A stretch of 10,327 nt of DNA, from the NCBI GenBank assembly GCA_035527455.1, contig DATLAN010000378.1, positions 1 to 10,327 of the forward strand. Direction: 5' to 3'. The position numbers were made by a program, and so were the translations under genes. The DNA is from DATLAN01 sp035527455. GTDB lineage: Bacteria > Planctomycetota > Planctomycetia > Pirellulales > Thermoguttaceae. This document shows, in pieces, positions 1 to 6,978 of this stretch; position 1 is the stretch's first letter, and each line of letters opens with the position of its first letter. The notes under the pieces are model-generated. The model did no database searches, was not told where the DNA came from, and saw only the letters and a program-made list of their open reading frames with translations.

Positions 1-963
1 CCCGCGCCCGATGGCAAGAAGAGCGGGAGCATTCGCGGACTTCCGGTGCCCGTACGGTTGAAGGCCATGGCGGAACTCGAGGAGGCGTTCGAGGAGGCCG
101 CCGACATGCCGGCACCCGACGACGCGGCTCCGGATGAGAAACCCAAGATGGTCGTCAAGGAGGGCCTCTCCGAGTACTTCCTGTTCACGATTGAAGGCCG
201 CGAAGACATCCAGGACAACGAGCCCAAGCGGCTGGTCTCCATGGAAGTCGCCGAAGTGCCGCTGGAGTGCTTCTACAAGCTGACCGACCGCGACGGCGGG
301 ACGCAGTTTACGAAGTACTATCGCTTCAAGAACCTCAAGCTGCTCGATGAGAAGGGCGAGGAAAAGGATCTCACGGCGATGGAGAATCTGGGCCTTTCGC
401 CGCTGCCGGACGGCATGGTGCGGCTCTTCTCCGAGTACCGCAACAAAGACCTCGCCTACGTCGGCGGCACGTCGACCAAGTATGTGCCGATCGGCGACCG
501 CGTCGAGGTGAACGTCGGCCGCGACAGCGATCTGACGATCATCCGCCGGCTGAAGGACCAGCACGTCACCAACGTCGTCGCCCGGCAGTACAAGCGGCGG
601 CTGGACAACACGTACGTGATGTACTACGATCTGATCGACTACGACGAGACCTTCGTCTATGAGGAAGAGATCGTCTCCGGAAAGCCGGTCGATGCGAAAA
701 CCGAACTCGAACGCCGCTTCGACGCCAACGTGGTCCTCTGGGGCAGCGAAGGGCAGCCGGCCGATTGGAACTCCGACGAACCGGGGGCGTACGTGGATCT
801 GCACCAAGTCGAAGGCCGCGTCGAGCGGGTCGATCAGAACCACGTCAAGTACTTCCTCGACCTCAATCCCGGCGAAAAGCGGCTCGTCACCTACTCGGTC
901 ACCTACAAGCGCCGCAAGATCGGCCCGGAACTCAACGCGTACCAGCGCCGCGAACCGCTGTAA
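1..963 (+). CDS. DUF4139-like protein, C-terminal part (5' end outside window)
   Basis: The frame is open from base 1 to the TAA at 961-963, so about 320 residues of a longer protein are visible. A GTG at 46 and an ATG at 67 are in frame, but the open frame to their left and the absence of a convincing ribosome site argue that the true start lies upstream. Visible blocks such as GLSEYFLFTIEGRE, SPLPDGMVRLF, TKYVPIGDRVEVNVGRD and the final RLVTYSVTYKRR match my memory of the C-terminal beta-rich part of DUF4139-type proteins, where a mixed-charge insert separates two beta-sandwich-like segments. The biochemical role of this family is not established. An acidic, Ala/Pro-rich linker (EEAFEEAADMPAPDD) precedes the domain. 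No partner gene is visible. A weak hairpin follows the stop codon. Seen: frame and motifs. Recalled: family. Not known: function. Confidence 0.7.
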   Translation, partial: PAPDGKKSGSIRGLPVPVRLKAMAELEEAFEEAADMPAPDDAAPDEKPKMVVKEGLSEYFLFTIEGREDIQDNEPKRLVSMEVAEVPLECFYKLTDRDGGTQFTKYYRFKNLKLLDEKGEEKDLTAMENLGLSPLPDGMVRLFSEYRNKDLAYVGGTSTKYVPIGDRVEVNVGRDSDLTIIRRLKDQHVTNVVARQYKRRLDNTYVMYYDLIDYDETFVYEEEIVSGKPVDAKTELERRFDANVVLWGSEGQPADWNSDEPGAYVDLHQVEGRVERVDQNHVKYFLDLNPGEKRLVTYSVTYKRRKIGPELNAYQRREPL

Positions 964-1015
964 TTCGCTGGAAACGGCCGCCCAACCAGCGACCCGGGAT
1001 CCGATCAGCCGGTGG

Positions 1016-1046
1016 CCACAATTCTCGGACACGTCGCGAGTTGTGG
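1016..1046 (+). terminator. Possible weak terminator hairpin after the DUF4139-like gene
   Basis: CCACAA (1016-1021) and TTGTGG (1041-1046) pair. Inside them CTCG (1024-1027) pairs with CGAG (1037-1040), leaving a two-base bulge and a nine-base loop. It lies 52 bases after the stop codon. There is no clear T-run behind it (only GTCCTTATG), so it may slow or protect transcript ends rather than act as a classical intrinsic terminator. Confidence 0.3.
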
Positions 1047-1061
1047 ACGTAAGTCCTTATG

Positions 1062-1094
1062 AGAAAAGGGCCAAACGCATCTGCGTTTGGCCCT
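1062..1094 (-). terminator. Rho-independent terminator of the tRNA-Arg gene
   Basis: AGGGCCAAACGCA (1067-1079) and TGCGTTTGGCCCT (1082-1094) are a perfect 13-bp inverted repeat with only two bases between the arms. Read on the minus strand the stem is followed directly by TTTTCTC, the usual U-rich tail. It begins ten bases after the 3' end of the tRNA. On the plus strand no T-run follows, so the signal is for minus-strand transcription. Confidence 0.85.
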
Positions 1095-1104
1095 CCTGAT
1101 CGAG

Positions 1105-1178
<74 letters not shown>

Positions 1179-1208
1179 GCGCTCTGTTACCACCTTATTC
1201 TTCTGAAC

Positions 1209-1373
1209 TTACGGCCGACACCGCCGCCTGCTCAAGCTACCGATGATACCAAGACATCCGAGAACGGCAAGGGTGCCAAGCGAACAAAGCCAAAGAAAGA
1301 TCGGTCCGTGGGACGACTCGAACACCGCGTTGGACAAGTACCTTGCCCAGAAGCGGACCGGCGGCGGCTTCAC
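1209..1373 (-). CDS. Candidate 54-residue one-pass membrane protein overlapping the kinase stop
   Basis: A GTG at 1373 shares four bases with the TGA of the kinase gene (GTGA), the arrangement used for translational re-initiation. The frame runs 54 residues to TAA at 1209. The protein has a basic N-terminus (KPPPVRFWAR), a hydrophobic segment of about 22 residues starting at PIFLWLCS, and a basic tail SRRRCRP, so the tail would be predicted to stay in the cytoplasm. There is no Shine-Dalgarno within the kinase end, which is acceptable for coupled translation but also means the start rests on overlap alone. I recognise no family. It could be a chance frame in the 191-bp gap between the kinase and the tRNA. 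The evidence is the overlap and the membrane segment only. Confidence 0.35.
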   Translation of the reverse strand: MKPPPVRFWARYLSNAVFESSHGPIFLWLCSLGTLAVLGCLGIIGSLSRRRCRP

Positions 1374-3052
1374 GTGGTATCCCGGCCGGTCTTGGGCAAC
1401 ACGGCGGGTAGTTCGAGGGTGAAGCGGCTGCCGGGCGCGGAATGGCCGTCGACCAGAATGCGGCCGCCGTGCTCGGTGAGAATTTTTTGGCTCACCGGCA
1501 ACCCCAACCCCGTGCCGCGGCCCTTCTTCGTGGAGACGAAGGGACTGAACAACTGCTCCACTTGGGCCGGCGGGATGCCCGACCCGTTGTCTTCGATCGT
1601 GATTCGCACCAACGCCGCGTCGGACAGGTACTCGCTGCGGATGGTCACCCGGCCCGACTCCTCGTTCTCGCCGGCCGCGTCGATCGCGTTGGTCAGCACG
1701 TTGAGCACCGCCCGATGGATCCCCTCGGGATCGAAGACCAACTCGGGCAGGGTCCCGTCCGGTTGCCACTGGAGATCGACGTCCAGCTCGTCGGCGTGCG
1801 CGTGCATCAGCTCGACGACGTCGCCGATGACGTGGTTCAGATCGGCGGTGGCCAGATCGGGCTCTCGCTCCTTGCTGAAGGTGAGCATGTCCATCACCAG
1901 GGCGGAGATCTTCTTCTGGTTCTTCTCGACGATATTCCAGCCCTTGTCGATCACCGACTCGTCGTGCTCGGTCAGTCCCAACTCGATCAGATAGCTGCCG
2001 CCGCGGATCCCCTGGAGGATGTTCTTGATGTGGTGGGAAAGCGTGGCGACGGTCTGCCCGATCGCCGCCAAACGCTCGGCCTGGACCATCGCCGAGTAGT
2101 ATCGCGTGTCCTCCACGGCCAGGGCGGCCTGGTGGGCGATGGCGACCATCAGCTTCAGGTGATCCTCGGTGAATTTCTCGGCCGTGCCCTGCCGGATGAT
2201 CTCCTGGGGCGTGGTGTGCGTGTCGATGTAGATCACGCCGACCATGTCGTAACGAGCCTGCATCGGCACACAGATCGCCTCGCGAACGCCCATCTTCAGA
2301 ATGCTCCCGGCCGGGCTCCAGCGTTCGTCTTGCCGGGCGTCGCTGGTGAGCACCCCTTCCCTGCGCTCGGTCACGTAGTCGAGGATCGTCTTGCTGATCG
2401 TGATCTTCTCGTCCGGCCGGGTCTTGCGACGGGTACGGCGAACCTTCGGCCGAAGCGAGTTGTCCTCCGGATCGACCAGCATGATACAACCGCGATCCGC
2501 CTCCACCCACTCGAAGATCAACTCCATGATCCGGTAGAGCAACTGGTCGATGTCCAGCGTATGGCTGACCGCCAGGGCCGTGCGATACATCACCTGCAGG
2601 TTGCTTCTCGCCCGGGCGAGCCACGGGTTTTCGGCGAAGGCGGCGTCGCTGCCGAAGATCCGGCTGCCCTCCTCCTGGGTGATCGAACGGATGATCTGCG
2701 ACTCCTCCTTCGCGGTCGCCGCGGCGATGCTGATCACGTCGGCCAGGTCCGCGTCGAAGTCGCCGGAAGGACCCGTGTAGAGCATCATCGTTTGGCCGAT
2801 CTGGACCTGGTCGCCGCTGGAGAGCGGCTGACGCCGGATTCGTTCCCCGTTGACGAACGTTCCGTTCGAACTGCCGAGGTCGGAGATGGTGAAGTGTTTG
2901 CCGGAGCGTCTCAGTTCGGCGTGTTGGCGGGAGACTTCGGTGTCGTGGAGCTGGATCGTGCTGGAGGCGTCGCGCCCGAGCCGGAGCAGCGATTCGCTCA
3001 ACTCGAAGCGCGTGCCCTGATCGTTTCCGCGGATCACGAATAGAGACGGCAC
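1370..3052 (-). CDS. FHA-GAF sensor histidine kinase (cytosolic)
   Basis: A 560-residue kinase that should autophosphorylate on histidine and pass the phosphate to a response regulator. Domains in order: FHA, about 5-95, with the phosphothreonine-binding signature (GR 26-27, SRQH 41-44, SSNGTFVN 61-68). GAF sensor, about 168-315. Dimerisation/phosphoacceptor helix with ATLSHHIKN, H340 being the likely phosphorylated residue. ATPase domain with N-box NVLTNAIDAA (451-460), G1 DNGSGIP (488-494) and G2 GRGTGLGL (511-518). There is no signal peptide or membrane segment, so the signal is internal: a phosphorylated partner through FHA and a small ligand or redox cue through GAF. Start is GTG at 3052 with GGAG nine bases upstream. 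It lies 69 bp behind a response regulator on the same strand, its probable partner or co-regulated protein. All catalytic motifs are intact. The signal is unknown. Confidence 0.93.
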   Translation of the reverse strand: MPSLFVIRGNDQGTRFELSESLLRLGRDASSTIQLHDTEVSRQHAELRRSGKHFTISDLGSSNGTFVNGERIRRQPLSSGDQVQIGQTMMLYTGPSGDFDADLADVISIAAATAKEESQIIRSITQEEGSRIFGSDAAFAENPWLARARSNLQVMYRTALAVSHTLDIDQLLYRIMELIFEWVEADRGCIMLVDPEDNSLRPKVRRTRRKTRPDEKITISKTILDYVTERREGVLTSDARQDERWSPAGSILKMGVREAICVPMQARYDMVGVIYIDTHTTPQEIIRQGTAEKFTEDHLKLMVAIAHQAALAVEDTRYYSAMVQAERLAAIGQTVATLSHHIKNILQGIRGGSYLIELGLTEHDESVIDKGWNIVEKNQKKISALVMDMLTFSKEREPDLATADLNHVIGDVVELMHAHADELDVDLQWQPDGTLPELVFDPEGIHRAVLNVLTNAIDAAGENEESGRVTIRSEYLSDAALVRITIEDNGSGIPPAQVEQLFSPFVSTKKGRGTGLGLPVSQKILTEHGGRILVDGHSAPGSRFTLELPAVLPKTGRDTT

Positions 3053-3071
3053 GGCCTAGTACTCCGGAAAT

Positions 3072-3120
3072 GCGCGCCCCCACGGGGCCGTGACGGCCCG
3101 AAACCGGCCGGGGGCCGCGC
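3072..3120 (-). promoter_or_regulatory. GC-rich fold in the regulator-kinase spacer
   Basis: The 69-bp spacer can fold almost completely. An outer stem pairs GCGCGCCCCC (3072-3081) with GGGGGCCGCGC (3110-3120), leaving one bulged base. An inner hairpin GGGCCG-TGA-CGGCCC occupies 3085-3099. On the minus strand the fold ends six bases before the kinase ribosome site. It has no U-rich tail, so it is more likely a transcript-processing or stability element that sets the regulator-to-kinase ratio than a terminator. That role is inferred. Confidence 0.45.
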
Positions 3121-3121
3121 C

Positions 3122-3523
3122 TCAGGCACTCCGGCGCAACGCCACCGGGGGCGTATGGAGCAACTCTTCGATTTTACGAATCAAAGGCCCATAATGGTAG
3201 GGCTTGGCCACGAATTCTCCCTCGGGCGGACTCTTCGCGTCTCGGCGAACGGTCCCCAACATGACCAGGGGAATGTGGTCGCGGCACGATTGCTCGGCAA
3301 AGCCGCCCGGAAGGTCTTCCGAACCGGCATCGTCCAGTTCGAGGTCCAGCACGATCAGATCCGGCCGGTGTCGCCGCGCCAGTTCCAACCCCGCACCGGC
3401 CCGGCTGGCCGAAAAAGTCCGCAAACCACGGCGTTCCAGCGCGGTTTGCAGCACTTCCCGGGTTTCTTCCGAGTGATCGACAATCAACACGCTTCGTTGG
3501 CCGTCCAAGACAATGACCTCCAT
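3122..3523 (-). CDS. Single-domain response regulator (variant receiver)
   Basis: A 133-residue protein made of one receiver domain and no output domain. It probably works by protein-protein contact or as a phosphate relay or sink. The receiver fold is recognisable: SVLIVDHSEETREVLQTAL, then DLIVLD with the phosphoacceptor D60, and FVAKPY with the conserved K108. Two pocket positions are unusual. The normal acidic pair reads D16-H17 instead of Asp-Asp, and the switch Thr/Ser position appears to be G90 followed by T91. A loop rich in Asp/Gly/Ser after D60 is longer than in CheY. I chose ATG 3523 because the receiver begins directly after it. No good Shine-Dalgarno precedes it, and a GTG ten codons upstream is possible. 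It is first in a two- or three-gene operon with the FHA-GAF kinase. Confidence 0.82.
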   Translation of the reverse strand: MEVIVLDGQRSVLIVDHSEETREVLQTALERRGLRTFSASRAGAGLELARRHRPDLIVLDLELDDAGSEDLPGGFAEQSCRDHIPLVMLGTVRRDAKSPPEGEFVAKPYHYGPLIRKIEELLHTPPVALRRSA

Positions 3524-3597
3524 GTGGCTCGGCGACTGGACTTCCCTGTCCACCCCAAAGGGGGGCCGCCGGCGGTGCTCATAAAGCCGCGACCGTT

Positions 3598-3646
3598 GGT
3601 CGCGCCCCACAATCTCCGGTCGCGCCCCACAATCTCCGGTCGTGCC
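3598..3646. repeat. 20-bp tandem direct repeat, two and a half copies
   Basis: The unit GGTCGCGCCCCACAATCTCC occurs identically at 3598-3617 and 3618-3637, then a partial third copy GGTCGTGCC (3638-3646) with one change. The GGTCGCG at the start of each unit can pair with CGCGACC at 3588-3594, so alternative hairpins are possible. A repeat period of about two helical turns would put proteins bound to each copy on the same DNA face. It may be a regulator site or part of an interspersed repeat family. Confidence 0.8.
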
Positions 3647-3675
3647 GGGCAAAAGCGGCCAGAGGATAGCGAGAG

Positions 3676-3718
3676 TTGCCCCGCGTGTCAAAGCGAGTTG
3701 TGCCTTGACTCGGGGCAA
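3676..3718. repeat. Interrupted inverted repeat in divergent region
   Basis: TTGCCCCG (3676-3683) pairs with CGGGGCAA (3711-3718), and inside it GTCAA (3687-3691) pairs with TTGAC (3705-3709), leaving a 13-base apical loop and a 3/1 internal loop. The arms are perfect. It may be an RNA hairpin, an operator, or one copy of a dispersed palindromic element. Confidence 0.55.
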
Positions 3719-3870
3719 ACCAGCGAAAACAATGACCAGAAGCCGGCCGCGGAAACTTGCGCAAATCCCCCGGTTTGCGGAACCCCCGCACCCAACCCGT
3801 TCTCCCTACTGCAACGTCACGCCTCTTGATCACTCCGCAGCAACTCCCTCACAACAATCAGGAATCGCCC

Positions 3871-5844
3871 ATGAGATTCTCGACAGGCTTTCGTTCGGCT
3901 TCTCCTAAAAATCGTCGTGGCTCAATTGGGGCACGTATCGTTCTGAGCGTCTTCGCCTGCTGGTTGACGTGTTTTTGTTCTTGCCTGGATTCGGCACGGG
4001 CTGCCGTGGCGGACGCCGCAGAAGAAACGGCCGCCATCGAGAACCGGCTTGCCGACTCGGCTCGATACTTGGCTTCCGACGAGCTGGAAGGACGCAGCGC
4101 CGGATCCAAGGGGCTGGAACTGGCCGCCGACTATATCGCCGAGCAGTTTCGAGCCATCGGCGTGAAAACGGAACTGTTCGACGGGAAGCCGACGCAGCCG
4201 TTCGAAGTGGCCGTCGGCACGGAAGTCGGCCAGAACAACCGCTTCGTGTTCCAACCTCCCCCGGGCGAGAACGGCGAAACCACCGAAGCGATCGAGCTGA
4301 AGTCCGGCGAGGATTTCACCCCGATCTCCGTCAGCAGCGGCGGAGAGTTCGACCTGCCGCTGGTCTTCGTGGGCTACGGCATCACGGGCAAGAAGGAGAA
4401 GTACGACGACTATGCCGGCGTGGACGTGAAAGGGAAGGCCGTCATCATTCTCCGTCACGAGCCGCAGCAGGCCGACCCGAAAAGCGTCTTCGACGGCACG
4501 AAGATCACGGCCCACGCCCCCCTGGCCAGCAAGATATCCAACGCCTACGAGCACGGGGCGGCCGGGGTGATCCTCTGCACCGATCTGTTCGAGGTTCGCC
4601 AGAACATCCTTCGAAGCCACGAAAAGCCGGCCGCGGAGTCCGATCCGCTGTTGCCGTTTCGGGCCACCGGAGGCGGTCCAACGCGGAAGGATTTTCCCAT
4701 CGTCCACTGCCACCGCGAGGTCCTGGACCGGATTCTCACCGCGGCGCTGGAAATCGACCTGGCGAAGATCGAGGAGCGAATCGACGCCGATCTCGAGCCG
4801 CAAAGCCGCGAACTGCCCGGCTGGAGAATCACCGGCCAGGTCGATATCGTTCGCAAGACGGCCGTCTTGAACAACGTCGTCGCGGTGTTGGAAGGGGAAG
4901 GGCCGTTGGCCGACGAAACGATCGTCATCGGCGCCCATTACGACCACGTCGGCACGTCCGAAACCGGCGGGTTGCTCTCTCGACTCCTCACCGCCGCGAG
5001 CAACGAGGACCGGATCTACAACGGGGCGGACGACAACGCCTCGGGCACGGCCGCGTTGATCGAGATCGCCCGATCGTTGGCCGGCCGGCCCGAGAAACTG
5101 CGGCGCCGGGTCGTGTTCATTGCGTTTTCCGGCGAGGAGCGCGGGCTGCTCGGCAGTGCGCAGTACGTCGCTCATCCCCTGTTCCCGCTGGAGAACACCG
5201 TCGCCATGCTGAACCTGGACATGGTGGGCCGGCTTCGCGACGACAAGCTGACGGTGATGGGATCCGGCACCGCCAAGGAGTTCGACCCGCTGTTGGACAA
5301 GATCAACCAGCGCCACGCCTTCACGCTGTCGAAGAGTCCCGGCGGCTTCGGCCCCAGCGACCAGGCGTCCTTCTACGGCAAGAACATTCCCATCTTGCAC
5401 TTCATCACCGGCGGACATAGCGACCTTCACCGACCGAGCGACGAATTCGAGAAACTCAACGTCCCGGGCATGCGGCGGGTGAGCCGGTTCGTCGAAGAGG
5501 TCGCCGTGGCCCTGGCCGACGCCGAGGAAAGACCCCAATACGTGTCCATTCCTCGCGGGCAGACCTCGCGCGGCGGCAATCGGCCCTACCTGGGAACCGT
5601 TCCCGACTTCGGCGCCCAGGACGACGGATACGCAGTCGCCGAGGTGATCCCGGGGGGGCCGGCGGAGAAGGCGGGCCTGCGGGCAGGCGATGTGATCACC
5701 CAGTTCGGCCAGAGCAAGATCGGCAACCTCGAGGACATCACCGGCGCGCTGAGCAAGCACAAGCCGGGCGATCGGGTGAAAATCGTCGTCCGGCGGAGTA
5801 AGGAGACCTTGACCGTCGAGGCGACGCTCGACAAGCCGAGATAG
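3871..5844 (+). CDS. Secreted M28 family zinc peptidase with PA and PDZ domains
   Basis: A 657-residue exported metallopeptidase, probably an aminopeptidase using two zinc ions. The signal peptide has a basic N-region (KNRRGS), a hydrophobic core IVLSVFACWLTCF and a likely cleavage after SARA. A PA-type insert (about 150-250, with LVFVGYGI and GKAVIILRH) precedes the catalytic core. The M28 ligands and catalytic residues are all present: H356 and D358 in GAHYDH, D387/D388 in GADDNASG, E422/E423 in SGEE, D450 in NLDMVGR and H520 in HSDLHRPSD. A C-terminal PDZ domain (about 572-655, starting PYLG) includes AEVIPGGPAEKAGLRAGD and may position substrates or partners. ATG 3871 has AGGAA six bases upstream, and the signal peptide fits this start; the frame further upstream is not protein-like. 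It is transcribed alone, divergent from the regulator operon. Substrate unknown. Confidence 0.94.
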   Translation: MRFSTGFRSASPKNRRGSIGARIVLSVFACWLTCFCSCLDSARAAVADAAEETAAIENRLADSARYLASDELEGRSAGSKGLELAADYIAEQFRAIGVKTELFDGKPTQPFEVAVGTEVGQNNRFVFQPPPGENGETTEAIELKSGEDFTPISVSSGGEFDLPLVFVGYGITGKKEKYDDYAGVDVKGKAVIILRHEPQQADPKSVFDGTKITAHAPLASKISNAYEHGAAGVILCTDLFEVRQNILRSHEKPAAESDPLLPFRATGGGPTRKDFPIVHCHREVLDRILTAALEIDLAKIEERIDADLEPQSRELPGWRITGQVDIVRKTAVLNNVVAVLEGEGPLADETIVIGAHYDHVGTSETGGLLSRLLTAASNEDRIYNGADDNASGTAALIEIARSLAGRPEKLRRRVVFIAFSGEERGLLGSAQYVAHPLFPLENTVAMLNLDMVGRLRDDKLTVMGSGTAKEFDPLLDKINQRHAFTLSKSPGGFGPSDQASFYGKNIPILHFITGGHSDLHRPSDEFEKLNVPGMRRVSRFVEEVAVALADAEERPQYVSIPRGQTSRGGNRPYLGTVPDFGAQDDGYAVAEVIPGGPAEKAGLRAGDVITQFGQSKIGNLEDITGALSKHKPGDRVKIVVRRSKETLTVEATLDKPR

Positions 5845-6202
5845 TTCGACTGGAGATTCTGGCGCCACAACCCGATGAATCGAGTTACGACCGGCTCTTC
5901 TCCAGTACGTTTCTTACGACCGCTGCTTGGGGCAATCCCGATTCGGGCCTTTCACCCGGCGTGTCGAGGAGAGGATCGGTCGCCTCGTCTATGTTGCCAT
6001 AAGTCATTGTTCACAAGGAGGTTATGCGGTTCCTGCCGCCGTCCGATTATCTGGCCTTTACCGAAACGGCCCGAACGGGCAGAATACCGCCTCCCCGGGA
6101 ACCCTTTCTAACCGATTCCAGAATTCAGTCGGTGCGGTGTGGCTGCGGGGAGAGACACGCCGGGTCAAGGAAGACCGACTCCAGCAGCAAGGAGTGCTGA
6201 AC
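5845..6202 (+). other. Spacer upstream of ompH
   Basis: 358 bases between the peptidase and ompH. It must hold the ompH promoter unless the two genes are co-transcribed, but no good sigma-70 pair stands out. I see a 9-bp direct repeat TTACGACCG at 5885-5893 and 5914-5922, a short CCCGATTCGGG palindrome (5937-5947) followed by CCTTTC that is too weak to call a terminator, a GCCCG-AA-CGGGC hairpin (6069-6080), and an AAGGAGG at 6015-6021 leading into a small ORF described separately. Confidence 0.5.
6024..6200 (+). CDS. Doubtful 58-residue small ORF just before ompH
   Basis: ATG 6024 is preceded by a perfect AAGGAGG, but the gap is only two bases, shorter than the usual five to nine. The 58-residue frame (MRFLPPSDYLAFTETARTGR...) ends with TGA at 6198-6200, two bases before the ompH GTG, and the ompH Shine-Dalgarno lies inside its last codons. 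That would suit a leader peptide coupled to ompH. The protein is polar, has CGCGERH in its C-terminal half, and matches no family I know. It may be chance. Confidence 0.2.
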   Translation: MRFLPPSDYLAFTETARTGRIPPPREPFLTDSRIQSVRCGCGERHAGSRKTDSSSKEC

Positions 6203-6937
6203 GTGAGAAAGGCTTTTCTTCTGGCCGCCGTCGCGGCAATCGTATCGGGGCTTACGCTGGCCGGATTCCACGCCTCCGCCCAGAACCCGCCGACGGGAAC
6301 CTATCCGGGATACGGCGGCGCGCCGACCGGCGTCAGTCCCACGGCACCCGCTGCCGGAATGCGGCCGTTGCCCACCACGCCCACGGCCCCGGTCAGTGCG
6401 GCTCCCGCGGGCGGCGTCCCGGTCGCCTTGCTCGACGTGAGTCGAATCTTCCAGGAACACGCGCGTTTCAAGCAGATGCGCGAGGCCATGATGGCCGACG
6501 TCCAAATGGCCGAAGCCAATGCGAAAGCCGAAGGCGAAGCCATCAAAGGACTGATGGAACAACTTCGAGGCGTGCCGTCGGGAAGCCCGGAATACAAGGC
6601 CATGGATGAACAGATCGCGGTACGACAGGGCAACCTGGAGGCCAGGGTCCGCTTGCAGCGAAAAGAGTTCGTGCAACGCGAAGCCAAGATCTACCACTAC
6701 GTCTACCAGGAAGTCCTCCAAGAGGTTTACTACTACGCCCAGACCAACCGCATCGCCATGGTGCTGCGCTTCAGCGGGGAACAGATCGACCCGGAGAATC
6801 CGGAAAGCGTGATCAAAGGTATCAACAAGCCGGTCGTCTGGTACAATCCCCAGTTCGACATCACCAACGCGATTCTGCAGAAGCTGCAAGGCTCGGGGAC
6901 CGTGGGCAATACGCGACCCGGCGTGAACTACCGTTGA
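6203..6937 (+). CDS. ompH: OmpH/Skp-like periplasmic chaperone
   Basis: A 244-residue exported protein that by family should hold unfolded outer-membrane proteins in the periplasm on their way to the BAM complex. Residues 1-26 are a signal peptide (VRKAFLLAAVAAIVSG, cleavage after ASA). A Pro/Thr/Ala-rich linker follows (about 28-70). The OmpH domain starts with VPVALLDVSRIFQEH (72-86), the usual strand and helix start, and continues as a long charged helical stretch (about 87-180) that would form the coiled-coil tentacles. The C-terminal strand includes IAMVLRFS (184-191). The protein is longer than E. coli Skp because of the linker and a tail with GINKPVVWYN. GTG 6203 has AAGGAG eight bases upstream, and the signal peptide starts there. 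lpxC follows after 41 bases, so envelope-protein and lipid A genes are likely co-transcribed. Confidence 0.9.
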   Translation: MRKAFLLAAVAAIVSGLTLAGFHASAQNPPTGTYPGYGGAPTGVSPTAPAAGMRPLPTTPTAPVSAAPAGGVPVALLDVSRIFQEHARFKQMREAMMADVQMAEANAKAEGEAIKGLMEQLRGVPSGSPEYKAMDEQIAVRQGNLEARVRLQRKEFVQREAKIYHYVYQEVLQEVYYYAQTNRIAMVLRFSGEQIDPENPESVIKGINKPVVWYNPQFDITNAILQKLQGSGTVGNTRPGVNYR

Positions 6938-6978
6938 GGATTCCGGCAACTCCCGTCACGGACGACTGGCACCTGCTG

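Larger units (their letters stand above)
3524..3870. other. Divergent intergenic region between regulator operon and M28 peptidase
   Basis: 347 bases with no convincing gene. They should hold promoters for both directions, but I could not place a clear -35/-10 pair. Elements seen: a hairpin CGCGACC-GTT-GGTCGCG (3588-3604), a 20-bp tandem repeat that shares its right arm (3598-3646), a long interrupted inverted repeat (3676-3718), and CGCAAA/TTTGCG (3760-3765 and 3774-3779) with an eight-base loop. Open frames that cross the region on both strands read through these repeats and show no recognisable protein. Confidence 0.7.

Noticed and set aside
1064..1094. Bidirectional terminator for the DUF4139-like gene
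   Set aside because: On the plus strand the stem is followed by CCTGATCG with no T-run, so only minus-strand termination is supported.
1209..3083. A 624-residue open frame on the minus strand overlapping the kinase
   Set aside because: It is a shadow of the kinase in another frame, very rich in Arg/Gly/Pro and without motifs. Only its last 54 codons, beyond the kinase stop, are kept as a separate candidate.
3524..3718. N-terminal extension of the response regulator to an ATG at 3718
   Set aside because: The extension reads through the tandem repeat and resembles no receiver N-terminus; the domain begins right after ATG 3523.
3757..3870. Earlier ATG for the M28 peptidase at 3757
   Set aside because: It would put 38 polar residues ahead of the signal peptide, while ATG 3871 has AGGAA at a good distance.
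3922..5868. A 648-residue open frame on the minus strand opposite the peptidase
   Set aside because: The antisense frame is open because of GC-rich codon use. The plus strand has complete M28 and PDZ motifs.
6934..6978. TTG start for lpxC overlapping the ompH stop
   Set aside because: The overlap is tempting, but the extra 15 residues are not LpxC-like and there is no ribosome site. ATG 6979 fits the family.
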